Positions 21,828 through 30,343 of a DNA stretch of 64,000 bases are shown here, in pieces; position 1 is the first letter of the stretch; each line of letters begins with the position of its first letter. Origin of the DNA: Hominimerdicola alba (GTDB lineage: Bacteria > Bacillota > Clostridia > Oscillospirales > Ruminococcaceae). The position numbers and the translations under genes are program-made. The notes under the pieces are model-generated. The model saw nothing but the letters and a program-made list of their open reading frames with translations. It was not told the DNA's origin and did not search any database. The DNA is taken from assembly GCF_900112155.1 (NCBI RefSeq), contig NZ_FOKQ01000011.1:45060-109059 (forward strand), written 5' to 3'.

Positions 21828-24452
21828 CTAGTTTGCTTTTTCTGCCAGCTCGGGTATTACAAATTCCTCATTGACCGCAAGTATCTTTTTGCCCTTTGAA
21901 TGTGCCGCTATCTTAGTGATATCGGTGACAGTGAGCTTGCCGTCACGGTTAACATCTGCAAGGTCGGACTGCTCTTCGTCAGCAGGTACACGCTTGCCTT
22001 TTACGTATGCAGCAACTAATGTGATATCGGTAACATTTATCTTGCCGTCACGGTTGATATCGCCGTACCTGCATACCTTAACATCAGCCACACTCAGAGT
22101 ACTGCCGACGGTCATAACTGTTTTTACGGGTCTGCATGAATATCCCAGAACCCATACCACGTATTCGCCCTCGGGAAGGTCGGCATACACACTTCCGTCA
22201 TCAGAAGCGTTCTCCCTGATGATCTCGCCGTTACTGCCTATAAACACTACCTGTGTCTTGCTGTCGCCACCCTTTATCGTCAGTGCGGTGTTGCATTCTA
22301 TCTCGATAACATCATCGCGCTCTTCGGGACCTTTGTAGTCCTCGGTTGAAACTATGTTGAAATTCATTTCCGCAGTACCGCTGTAATTGCCGATACCTGC
22401 AACAGCTATCGTTGCTGTACCTACATTGACATTGTTCTTGTAGGATACTGTATAATCCTTGCCCTCGACCATTGCCGCCCCCGAAACAGGGCTTCTCAGC
22501 TCGAATTTTATCTTCATGGGCTTGCCTGTGTATTTTACGTCATCTATCTTTTCGATGCTCCAGGGATAACCGATATCGGCGGGCTCTATTTTAAAGGTGT
22601 AGATCTGTGAGCCTACATAATCGCCTTTGCCTGTTAAGGTCAGCTTGCCTGTGCCGACGTCTTTGTTATCGGTATACTCCACAGTATAATCCTTGTCCTT
22701 CTGAAGAGTGTAGGCGCCCTCTTTTATAGTTATCTTCGGCTCTACCGCGTCGCCTGTATATACCAGATCATTGGTCTTGACTGTGATATCCAGCTTGTTC
22801 AGCTGAACAGGGTCGCGCTTTGATATCACGAAATCTACAGTCTTTGTTCCGCTGTAATAGCCGATGCCTTTTATCGTCAGACTGCCCGTACCCACAGCAT
22901 TATTGTTATTATAGCTGACAGTATAGTCAACACCCTCGGTCAGGCGCTTGCCGCTTGAATGGACCTTTATCTTGGGTTCAACCGCACTGTTTGCATAGAT
23001 ATGGGTTTCATCAACGAACTCTATATCAGCAACAGCCACTGATTTAGCGGGCATTGCCTCGCCATCAATTTTTTTATGACATTCTGTACATTCCTTATAA
23101 CGGTAGCCCGTTTCTGTTGCGGTAGGCTCTTTCTCAACTATCCACGAACCGCGGGTATGCTTATGGGTTATCGTTACTTTGCAGTATACATCATCAAAAC
23201 TACTCTCGCCGTCGCCAACATACAGGTATATTTCGCCTTCCTTAGTAGGGGTCATGTATATATTTCCGCCTGACTGTATCATATCCACATAATCGCGAAG
23301 TCTTCCGCCGTTATTGCAGCTGCTCCAGATACGGTATCCGCCTGTTATCAAGGGGTGGTCATAGCCCTTTATCAGCAGAGGTTCGCCGATCTCGATCTCA
23401 TAGCTTTCCTGTGGGAACCCAACAGTATAATCGTCCTCGTCCAGCAGATCGAAATAATTGACCTTGTAGCTGATGGTTCTTTCCTTGCCGTCCTTGTCGT
23501 ATATTCCTGTTATCTTAACGTCAACCACGTCGTTTTTCGGAAACAGCCCCGGGTTGAATATTATACAGTTATTGTTCGAAGCTATGTTTGCATCGCTGAT
23601 ACCGAAATATCCGATCAGCTGAGATGCATCGCAGGGGGAATTCTTATCGAAAGTCATAGTCTTGCCTGTAAGCTTTGAAGTCACTGTGACCTTTACCTTG
23701 TCCCTCTGTGGCGCGGAGTATACTTTTGTGTTGAGGGTCACGGAATATGCGTAGCCGTCCTTCTCATCCACAGAAACAAACTCATTCGGCATATTCGATG
23801 GCGGCCATGATATATAATCACCCGTGAATTTATCATTACGGGTCTTGTCCCTGACATACATCGCAGTTCCGTCATATACCGCACCCAGACCGGTTTTCTG
23901 CATATCCGGGCTGAGTATCCAGCGTCTGTGACCCAGCTTTGATATATTGCTGGCATCAGTATCGAACATATAACCCTCTACCACCGATGCCTGGATATTC
24001 ATATATCCCTTGCCGATATTTGAATCTCCTGAACCCTGCTTCGCCAGAGCATATACCTCATCGCTCATAACTGCGGGCTTGGTGGGATCATGGCTCAGCC
24101 CTTGATTTATATGGATGATCAGGCTGGCATTCTGCGCCAGTTCGTTGTAGCTTTCATCAAGCTCAACATCATAGGGCAGACCCGCAAGATATCTGCAGAA
24201 ATTTATGGAATCCAGACCATCATCAAGGGTATCCTGTTCAAGTTTGCCCGCATACGTAGGAGATTTCGTGGAATAAGCTTCACTGTAAGCAGGAACATCA
24301 TGGAGATCGAAGTACATCTTCTGATACATTTCTTTGATTTCAGACTGAGTATGCCTTTCAAGCTCATAAGCTTCAGCGCACACCATAGCGGACATTGCTG
24401 CTGCCGATGCAATTGCAGCCGTAAACAGACCTTTTACCAACCTTTTATTCAT
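21828..24452 (-). CDS. Secreted CAP-domain protein with Ig-like repeats and a type I dockerin
   Basis: 874 aa. Signal peptide (KGLFTAAIASAAAMSAMVCAEA), then a CAP/SCP-like domain (about residues 60-190: NASLIIHINQGLSHDP, GHRRWILSP). Next come a middle domain, a short CxxC zinc-ribbon-like segment (YKECTECHKKI), and three repeats of about 80 residues with the signature GKDYTVSYxNN-VGT-G-GxYSGT. The C-terminal dockerin has two calcium-loop repeats (YGDINRDGKINVTDI; LADVNRDGKLTVTDI). It would dock on a cohesin, so it is a cellulosome or cell-surface component. The start at 24452 is fixed by GGAGGAGG. CAP domains are not typical cellulosomal catalysts, so its role is uncertain (adhesion, wall binding or peptidase-like). 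Confidence 0.9.
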   Translation of the reverse strand: MNKRLVKGLFTAAIASAAAMSAMVCAEAYELERHTQSEIKEMYQKMYFDLHDVPAYSEAYSTKSPTYAGKLEQDTLDDGLDSINFCRYLAGLPYDVELDESYNELAQNASLIIHINQGLSHDPTKPAVMSDEVYALAKQGSGDSNIGKGYMNIQASVVEGYMFDTDASNISKLGHRRWILSPDMQKTGLGAVYDGTAMYVRDKTRNDKFTGDYISWPPSNMPNEFVSVDEKDGYAYSVTLNTKVYSAPQRDKVKVTVTSKLTGKTMTFDKNSPCDASQLIGYFGISDANIASNNNCIIFNPGLFPKNDVVDVKITGIYDKDGKERTISYKVNYFDLLDEDDYTVGFPQESYEIEIGEPLLIKGYDHPLITGGYRIWSSCNNGGRLRDYVDMIQSGGNIYMTPTKEGEIYLYVGDGESSFDDVYCKVTITHKHTRGSWIVEKEPTATETGYRYKECTECHKKIDGEAMPAKSVAVADIEFVDETHIYANSAVEPKIKVHSSGKRLTEGVDYTVSYNNNNAVGTGSLTIKGIGYYSGTKTVDFVISKRDPVQLNKLDITVKTNDLVYTGDAVEPKITIKEGAYTLQKDKDYTVEYTDNKDVGTGKLTLTGKGDYVGSQIYTFKIEPADIGYPWSIEKIDDVKYTGKPMKIKFELRSPVSGAAMVEGKDYTVSYKNNVNVGTATIAVAGIGNYSGTAEMNFNIVSTEDYKGPEERDDVIEIECNTALTIKGGDSKTQVVFIGSNGEIIRENASDDGSVYADLPEGEYVVWVLGYSCRPVKTVMTVGSTLSVADVKVCRYGDINRDGKINVTDITLVAAYVKGKRVPADEEQSDLADVNRDGKLTVTDITKIAAHSKGKKILAVNEEFVIPELAEKAN

Positions 24453-24642
24453 CTCGATCCTCCTCCACACCCATCGGAACCTCGTCGATTAATTTGTTAA
24501 TACTTATAAATTATTTCGCTGTGTTTAATATGTTTCTTTTATTAAATCAATTATAACATACTTCTGCAGAAATTTCAACAAGGTAATTGAACTGAAATTC
24601 CGAAGCGTGATTTGTTCATATTCAACAAGACAAAATATAAAA

Positions 24643-24673
24643 AACCGAACAAACATCCAATTTGTGTTTGTTC
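24643..24673 (-). terminator. Orphan minus-strand terminator-like hairpin
   Basis: CCGAACAAACA / TGTTTGTTCGG arms, followed on the minus strand by a TTTTTT run. No gene on that strand lies upstream, so an untranslated transcript from about 24.7-24.9 kb may end here. The rest of the 497-base gap holds a partial copy of the GC-rich intergenic repeat (24741-24845) and the pncB promoter. Confidence 0.4.
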
Positions 24674-24860
24674 GGGGGAAAGTCACCACCATGATATGGG
24701 GCAAAATTGTCATAGAAACAGAGCACGCAGTCGCATAAACCGCGCGCTTTGATTCGCGGCATAGTTTGTTTAGTGCGCAAGTTTGTTGCCGCGCCACGCT
24801 TGACCCAAAGCTCTCTTCCTTGGCGTTTCCCGCTAGTTTGCTTTTCTCGCGCTTTTTTCC

Positions 24861-24889
24861 TTGACATTACATCCCCTCTGTGGTATCCT
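24861..24889 (+). promoter_or_regulatory. Promoter of pncB
   Basis: TTGACA-17-TATCCT, 61 bp upstream of the start codon. Confidence 0.65.
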
Positions 24890-24949
24890 TATTGTAGACA
24901 GCGCCAAGCTGTCCCAAAAATACTATCCTAAACGGAAAGGAAGATTAAA

Positions 24950-26389
24950 ATGACCGAACTGAATTACACCATGCTCTGTGACTTCTATGAGCTGACAATG
25001 GGCAACGGCTACCTCCTCAGCGGAATGGACAGCAAGATAGCTTACTTTGACCTGTTTTTCCGAAGAGTACCAGACGAGGGCGGCTTTGCAGTTGCCTGCG
25101 GACTTGAACAGATAATCGATTATATCGAAGACCTGCATTTTTCTGCGGAAGATATCAGCTATCTGCGCAGCAAGGGCGTATTCAGCGAGGAATTTTTGAA
25201 ATATCTGGCAGACTTCAAATTCACAGGTGACGTATGGGCAGTTCCCGAGGGTACTGTGATCTTCCCGAATGAGCCTATAATCACGGTTCGCGCCCCTGCG
25301 ATCCAGGCTCAGCTGATAGAAACTTATCTTCTGCTGTGCATAAATCACCAGTCCCTAATTGCGACTAAGGCGAACCGCATATCCAGAGCTGCACAGGGCA
25401 GGGCAGTCAGCGAATTCGGTTCAAGGCGTGCCCACGGTGCTGACGCGGCTATCCTCGGTGCGAGGGCTGCGGGCATCGGCGGCGTGAAGAATACCGCCTG
25501 CACCATAACCGATCAGCTTTTCGGCTTCCCCGCAACGGGAACTATGGCGCACTCCTGGGTTCAGATGTTTGACAGCGAGTACGATGCTTTCGCGGCGTAC
25601 TGCAAATGTTATCCCGACAGCACCGTGCTGCTGGTGGATACTTTCAACGTCCTGAAAAGCGGTATCCCCAACGCGATAAAGGCTTTTGACGATGTTCTGA
25701 AGCCCCTTGGCAAGCGCCCCGTTGGTGTAAGGCTGGATTCGGGTGATATCACTTATCTTTCCAAAAAGGCGAGAAAAATGTTGGACGATGCGGGCTATCC
25801 CGACTGCAAGATAATCGCATCGAATTCTCTGGACGAATACATTATCCGTGATATGATATTCCAGGGTGCGGCGATAGACGGTTTCGGCGTGGGTGAAAGG
25901 CTCATCACCGCCCGCAGCGAGCCTGTTTTCGGCGGAGTATACAAGCTTGTAGCCGTTGAAGACACCGACGGCTACATCATCCCGAAGATCAAGATAAGCG
26001 AGAATGTTATCAAGATCACCAATCCACATTTCAAGAAAGTGTACCGCATCTACGACAAGGAGAACCACAAGGCCATAGCCGACCTGCTGTGCGTGCACGA
26101 TGAAGTCATCAGCGAGAGCGAGCCCCTGACCCTTTTCGACCCGAACTACACCTGGAAGAAAAAGACAGTCACGGATTTTGAAGCCCGCGAACTTCTGGTG
26201 CCAATTTTCTCAGGCGGAAAGCTGGTCTATAAAAAGCCTGCCTACGCCGATATCGTAGCATATGCGGCGGAAGAAGTCGGTACCCTCTGGGATGAAGTCA
26301 CACGATTTGAGAACCCACACAACTACTATGTGGATCTATCTCAAAAACTCTGGGATATCAAGAACGATCTCCTGAATTCGGGAAGATAA
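24950..26389 (+). CDS. pncB: Nicotinate phosphoribosyltransferase
   Basis: 479 aa cytoplasmic enzyme that makes nicotinate mononucleotide from nicotinate and PRPP, for NAD salvage. Family motifs are present: YELTMGNGYL at the start, EFGSRRAHGADAA with the conserved histidine region, FPATGTMAHSW, GVRLDSGDI (phosphate binding), IIASNSLDEY and FGVGERL. Length is normal for the long Gram-positive type. The ATG follows AACGGAAAGGAAGATT. It is monocistronic, between its own promoter and a strong terminator. Confidence 0.95.
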   Translation: MTELNYTMLCDFYELTMGNGYLLSGMDSKIAYFDLFFRRVPDEGGFAVACGLEQIIDYIEDLHFSAEDISYLRSKGVFSEEFLKYLADFKFTGDVWAVPEGTVIFPNEPIITVRAPAIQAQLIETYLLLCINHQSLIATKANRISRAAQGRAVSEFGSRRAHGADAAILGARAAGIGGVKNTACTITDQLFGFPATGTMAHSWVQMFDSEYDAFAAYCKCYPDSTVLLVDTFNVLKSGIPNAIKAFDDVLKPLGKRPVGVRLDSGDITYLSKKARKMLDDAGYPDCKIIASNSLDEYIIRDMIFQGAAIDGFGVGERLITARSEPVFGGVYKLVAVEDTDGYIIPKIKISENVIKITNPHFKKVYRIYDKENHKAIADLLCVHDEVISESEPLTLFDPNYTWKKKTVTDFEARELLVPIFSGGKLVYKKPAYADIVAYAAEEVGTLWDEVTRFENPHNYYVDLSQKLWDIKNDLLNSGR

Positions 26390-26398
26390 CGAATAATA

Positions 26399-26437
26399 AG
26401 CCCTTTCTGCTGATTAGATGCAGAAAGGGCTGTTTTT
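26399..26437 (+). terminator. Terminator of pncB
   Basis: AGCCCTTTCTGC / GCAGAAAGGGCT stem followed by GTTTTT. Confidence 0.9.
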
Positions 26438-26446
26438 GGTATCAGG

Positions 26447-26620
26447 ACAAAAAAATTAATGCCCACTTATTTCGGCGTGAAATGGACATTAATTTTCTTA
26501 TAGAATTATGAAAGGGATTTGGTATTTGGCAAAACCCACAAGTTTCGGCGTTTTATGAGCTTTGCCAAACAGCAACCAAAGAAAGGTTTTGGAGGGACTT
26601 TCTTGTTTCTTCCTTTACTG
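26447..26620 (-). ncRNA. Tandem small RNA unit 1
   Basis: One of five paralogous units in 26.4-28.0 kb. Read on the minus strand, the 3' end is an intrinsic terminator: hairpin 26455-26493 with ATTAAT outer arms, then a T-run (the A-run at 26447-26455). The 5' part is a hairpin with AAGAAAG / CTTTCTT arms and a loop containing TCCCTCC (complement at 26591-26597). It is followed by a second stem (TTTGGCAAA / TTTGCCAAA) and the conserved single-stranded AAATCCCTTTC. A -10-like TGTAAT lies just upstream on the minus strand. No conserved reading frame. Length about 174 nt. Confidence 0.65.
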
Positions 26621-26749
26621 TAATTACATAATAACACCCTTGTATGAACCGAGAATGAATTTTCGGCTTCATTTTGAGATTTTTCAAAAAAATATCAAAC
26701 GTTTTAGTTAAATGATTTGTCATTACAAAAAGAGCAGTCCCCGAAAAGA

Positions 26750-26920
26750 CAAAAAAATTAATGCCCACTTTTATTCGGCGTGAAATGAGCATTAATTTTC
26801 TTATAGAATTATGAAAGGGATTTGGTGATTGGCAAAACCCATAAGTTTCGGCGTTTTACGGACTTTGCCAATCATCATGATGAAGAAGAATTGGAGGGAT
26901 CTTCTTGTCATTTCCTTTAC
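26750..26920 (-). ncRNA. Tandem small RNA unit 2
   Basis: Same plan as unit 1. The terminator hairpin at 26757-26796 is followed by a T-run. The first hairpin has AAGAAGA / TCTTCTT arms around the TCCCTCC loop (complement at 26893-26899). The second stem is ATTGGCAAA / TTTGCCAAT, where an A-T pair replaces the T-A pair of unit 1, a compensatory change. Conserved AAATCCCTTTC and CATAATTCTATAAGAA precede the terminator. The upstream box CCGAAAATTCATTCTCGG-like, GGTTCACATAAG and TATCATATAG are shared with unit 4. Confidence 0.65.
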
Positions 26921-27057
26921 TGTACCTATATGATACCACCCTTATGTGAACCGAGAATGAATTTTCGGGAGGTTTCCAAAAATTTTTTTTAGAAATTTTC
27001 TCAAACGTTTAAGCCGATGACCTTGCATCATTTCTGTCAGGCTCTTCTGCAAAAATG

Positions 27058-27225
27058 CAAAAAATTAATGCCCACTTTTTCGGCGTGAAATGAGCATTAA
27101 TTTTCTTATAGAATTATGAAAGGGATTTGATGTTTGGCAAAACCCATAAATTTCGGCGTTTTACGGACTCTGCCAACCATCAAGACGAAGAAGTTTTGGA
27201 GGGACTTTCTTGTCTTTTCCTTTAC
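27058..27225 (-). ncRNA. Tandem small RNA unit 3
   Basis: The terminator hairpin at 27064-27101 is followed by a T-run. The first hairpin carries the loop with TCCCTCC (complement at 27198-27204) between GAAGAAG and CTTTCTT arms. The second stem (TTGGCA / TGCCAA) and the conserved AAATCCCTTTC block follow. Upstream box GGTTCACATAAG and TATCATATAAG. About 168 nt. Confidence 0.65.
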
Positions 27226-27363
27226 TGTACTTATATGATACCATGCTTATGTGAACCCTGCATGAATTTTCGAAAGGATTTTTTGATTTTATCAAGAAAA
27301 CGTAATCGTTTTCTTTGATATTATTTCTGCAGCGGCCGCTCAGATGTTCAGTCTGCAAAAAGA

Positions 27364-27535
27364 CAAAAAAATTAATGCTCACTTGATTCGGCGTAAAATG
27401 AGCATTAATCTTCTTATAGAATTATGAAAGGGATTTGGTGTTTGGAAAAACCCGCAAATTTCGGCGTTTCACAGATTCTGCCAAACATCAATACGAAGAA
27501 ATTTTTGGAGGGATCTTCGTGGTATTTCCTTTACT
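27364..27535 (-). ncRNA. Tandem small RNA unit 4
   Basis: The terminator hairpin at 27371-27409 (ATTAATGCTCA / TGAGCATTAAT, fully paired) is followed by a T-run. The first hairpin has ACGAAGA / TCTTCGT arms, a different sequence from the other units with both arms changed together, and the TCCCTCC loop (complement at 27507-27513). A -10-like TATAGT (27539-27544) lies at the 5' side. About 172 nt. Confidence 0.65.
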
Positions 27536-27654
27536 GTAACTATATGATACCACCCTTATGTGAACCGAGAATGAATTTTCGGGTGGTTTTCAAAATTTTT
27601 TTCAAACGTTTTCTCGTTTTTTGAACCTGAACTTTAACGGTACGGTTTTTAGGA

Positions 27655-27921
27655 CAAAAAATTAACGCCCACTTCTGAATCGGCGTGAAATGAGCATTAA
27701 TTTTCTTATAGAATTATGAAAGGGATTTGATGATTGACAGAACCTGCAAGGCTTTGTAAGCTCTGCCAAGCACCAATTTTTTATGTTATTCAGAGAAGCG
27801 GTAAAACCTAATGTTCAGTGAAGTGCGACTTGGGGGATCGCGCGAGGGAAAACATCTAAATTCATAGAGTTGGGGTTCGCCGGACACTAGGCTTTACCGC
27901 TTCGCCGAACCTTCTTCTTTT
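27655..27921 (-). ncRNA. Tandem small RNA unit 5, with an inserted 20-bp-stem structure
   Basis: The 3' half matches units 1-4 (AAATCCCTTTCATAATTCTATAAGAA, terminator 27661-27701, T-run). The 5' half is replaced by another structure: a 20-bp helix joining 27799-27818 with about 27879-27898 (GAAGCGGTAAA / TTTACCGCTTC plus wobble-tolerant pairs), closing a C-rich interior with ACCCC, TTTTCCCTC and ATCCCCC on the minus strand. The CCTCC hairpin loop is absent. The -10 box is a good TATAAT (27928-27933). It is first in transcription order. It could be a separate known RNA (a 6S-like rod was considered) joined to the array; identity is not established. Confidence 0.55.
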
Positions 27922-28188
27922 ATCTTGATTATACTATAACACTCTTATATGAACCGAACATGAACTATAGAGATGTTTTAAAAATGTGCCGAACTTTGTA
28001 TATTTGTACAAATGACCATACAAATATCCGCGGCGATATATGCAGAAACACTGCTTTTGTGATGATCTTGTGTTGGAAAAATGGTAATTTCAGGAATCAA
28101 GATATAATTATATGAATTCATGGAGCTGTTTTATTGAACCGATGTCACAAAACAATTGTAAATATTTTGTGAATGAGCAAAAAAGTAT

Positions 28189-28217
28189 TTGCAAAACCCT
28201 GAGAACTGGGGTATAAT
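28189..28217 (+). promoter_or_regulatory. Promoter of the two-component operon
   Basis: TTGCAA-17-TATAAT, 88 bp upstream of the response regulator start. Confidence 0.7.
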
Positions 28218-28304
28218 TTATAATAGAATGAAATAAATCGATTCGGCTCAGATTTATTTTTGGATATATCGGATAAAATTATAGAAGAAAGGGAAGTGAT
28301 TCAA

Positions 28305-28979
28305 ATGTTCCAGATACTTGTTGTTGAAGACGATGCCAGCCTGCGCCGCCTTATGAGCGCAGCCCTGAAACAGAATGGATATCAGCCTTTTACTGCCAGC
28401 GACGGCATTGAGGCTCTGGATATGCTGGAAAAGACCAATATCGATCTGATAATCTCAGACATCATGATGCCCAATATGGACGGCTACGAGCTTACCAGAC
28501 AGCTGAGGAGCGCAAATTTCCAGATGCCTATTATAATGGTAACGGCAAAGGAGAGCTTCGAGGACAAAAAAGTGGGATTCGATGCGGGTACCGATGATTA
28601 TATGGTAAAGCCCATTGATATCAACGAGATGATACTCCGTGTGGGCGCTTTGCTGAAAAGGTCTAAGCTTGCATCTGAGCACACCATGACGGTGGGCAAC
28701 TGTGTGCTTGACTACGATGCCCAGACCGTTGCTTTTGACGGTCAGGCCGGTGAGACCATACCACAGATGGAATTCAAGCTGCTGTTCAAGCTGCTTTCCT
28801 ATCCCAACAAGATATTTACCCGCAGACAGCTTCTTGACGAACTGTGGGGCATGGATAAGGACGTTGATGAAAGAACGGTGGACGTACACATCAAGCGTCT
28901 GCGTGAGCGCTACGGCGATGCTGAGGCGTTTTCCATAGTAACAGTCAGAGGACTGGGTTATAAGGCGGTAAAACAGTGA
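28305..28979 (+). CDS. OmpR-family response regulator
   Basis: 224 aa. The receiver domain (1-118) has the acidic pocket ED at 8-9, phosphorylation site Asp52 in SDIMMP, and Lys in MVKPID. The winged-helix DNA-binding domain (about 130-222) has LLSYPNKIFTRRQLLDELWG and DVHIKRLRERYG. The start is the ATG at 28305 behind GAAAGGGAAGTGATTCAA; an upstream in-frame ATG at 28260 has no ribosome site. Its end overlaps the kinase gene by 4 bp, so the pair is translationally coupled. Target genes unknown. Confidence 0.95.
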   Translation: MFQILVVEDDASLRRLMSAALKQNGYQPFTASDGIEALDMLEKTNIDLIISDIMMPNMDGYELTRQLRSANFQMPIIMVTAKESFEDKKVGFDAGTDDYMVKPIDINEMILRVGALLKRSKLASEHTMTVGNCVLDYDAQTVAFDGQAGETIPQMEFKLLFKLLSYPNKIFTRRQLLDELWGMDKDVDERTVDVHIKRLRERYGDAEAFSIVTVRGLGYKAVKQ

Positions 28980-30343
28980 AAAAAGCGATAAATAATACCC
29001 CTCCCGCTTCATTGAAGCCTGTCAGACATCCGCCGCAGCAGAAAATGACCATGCAGTTCAAGCTGGCGATGATGTTCTTTATAGTAATGTTCATTTCAGC
29101 CAGCATATCAGTCAGTGTGCTGCTGCTGATATTCAGCCCTGTGATGAAAGAGAACGCCACTACCCAGATGTCATCATTTGCGACTTCTGCTTTCGAGCTT
29201 CAGAAGGACGGCTACGGGTATGAGCGCATCGTAAGTCTGCTGAACAATTCTTCCTATGATGTCACAAGGCTTGATAAAGATGACAAGGACGTGCAGGCTC
29301 ACAAGAAAGAGATCGAAGAATCGGGATACTACATAAGCACCGAGGGCATAGTGCCCAGTGCTGAAATGATAACCGTTATAGACGACGTTTATGTCCGTGT
29401 GAATACTTTCAACAGTGAGAATGTTTTCTGGATAGTGAACCTTGTTACCATCGTGGCGTTCATGTCCAGTATAATGCTGGGTACCATCATCACCACCTTT
29501 GTGGGACGCACCATGCTTCAGCCCATACACGACCTGAGTATGGCGACTTCCGAGGTCGCGAGAGGTAATTTCTCCGTAAGAGTACGGGAGAACGGTACGG
29601 ACGAATACGGCACTCTTCAGCGCAACTTCAACAAGATGGCGCAGGAGCTTTCCGGTATTGAAACGCTGAGAGGCGACTTCATCTCCAACGTATCACACGA
29701 GTTCAAAACACCGCTGGCTTCCATACAGGGCTTCGCTAAGCTTTTGCAGAACCCCACTCTCAGTATGGAGGACAGGGATGAGTATACTCAGATAATCATT
29801 GATGAAACATCAAGACTTTCCAAGCTTTCATCCAATATACTCAACCTGACAAAGCTGGAGAACCAGACCACCATCGGCAAGAAGAAGCGTTTCCGCATAG
29901 ACGAGCAGATACGAAAGATCATACTTATGCTTGAACCCGAGTGGTCGAAAAAGGATATCGATATGGATATCGACCTTGAGGATATAATCTATGTGGGTAA
30001 CGAGGATCTCATGGGTCAGATATGGCAGAACATAGTCAACAACGCGATAAAATTCACACCCCAGGGCGGACAGATAAAGGTAAATCTGTTCCGCGGCGAA
30101 ATGGGTATCGTTGCCAAGATATGGGATAACGGCCCCCAGATTCCCGCAGAGAAAAAGGACAAGATATTCGAGAAGTTCTATCAGGGCGACCGATCCCGTG
30201 CCACAGAGGGCAACGGACTTGGTCTGGCGCTGGTAAAGAGGATAGTTGACCTGGCAGACGGAAAGATCACTGTGGATAACCCCTTTGAGGGCGGTGTAGT
30301 ATTCGTAGTCGAACTGCCTTATCAGATCGAGGATATGATGTAA
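28976..30343 (+). CDS. Sensor histidine kinase
   Basis: 455 aa membrane kinase that partners the preceding regulator. It has an N-terminal cytoplasmic tail and TM1 (LAMMFFIVMFISASISVSVLLL), an extracellular loop of about 80 residues, TM2 (FWIVNLVTIVAFMSSIMLGTII), and HAMP (GRTMLQPIHDLSMATSEVARG). The H-box is NVSHEFKTPLASIQGF, followed by the ATPase boxes IVNNAIKFTP (N), IWDNGPQIP (G1) and GNGLGLALVKRIV (G2). The start overlaps the regulator stop (GTGAAAAAAG: the GTG is used). The G1 box has DNGPQIP where DxGxGIP is usual, a small deviation. Confidence 0.93.
   Translation: MKKAINNTPPASLKPVRHPPQQKMTMQFKLAMMFFIVMFISASISVSVLLLIFSPVMKENATTQMSSFATSAFELQKDGYGYERIVSLLNNSSYDVTRLDKDDKDVQAHKKEIEESGYYISTEGIVPSAEMITVIDDVYVRVNTFNSENVFWIVNLVTIVAFMSSIMLGTIITTFVGRTMLQPIHDLSMATSEVARGNFSVRVRENGTDEYGTLQRNFNKMAQELSGIETLRGDFISNVSHEFKTPLASIQGFAKLLQNPTLSMEDRDEYTQIIIDETSRLSKLSSNILNLTKLENQTTIGKKKRFRIDEQIRKIILMLEPEWSKKDIDMDIDLEDIIYVGNEDLMGQIWQNIVNNAIKFTPQGGQIKVNLFRGEMGIVAKIWDNGPQIPAEKKDKIFEKFYQGDRSRATEGNGLGLALVKRIVDLADGKITVDNPFEGGVVFVVELPYQIEDMM

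Noticed and set aside
26553..27382. Short minus-strand ORFs within the tandem units (for example 26553-26792, 27161-27382)
   Set aside because: Frames are not conserved between units while structure and unpaired motifs are, so the units are better explained as RNAs.
26440..27980. CRISPR-like reading of the tandem 300-bp repeats
   Set aside because: Units are about 300 bp, diverged and without short identical repeats or unique spacers; no cas genes.
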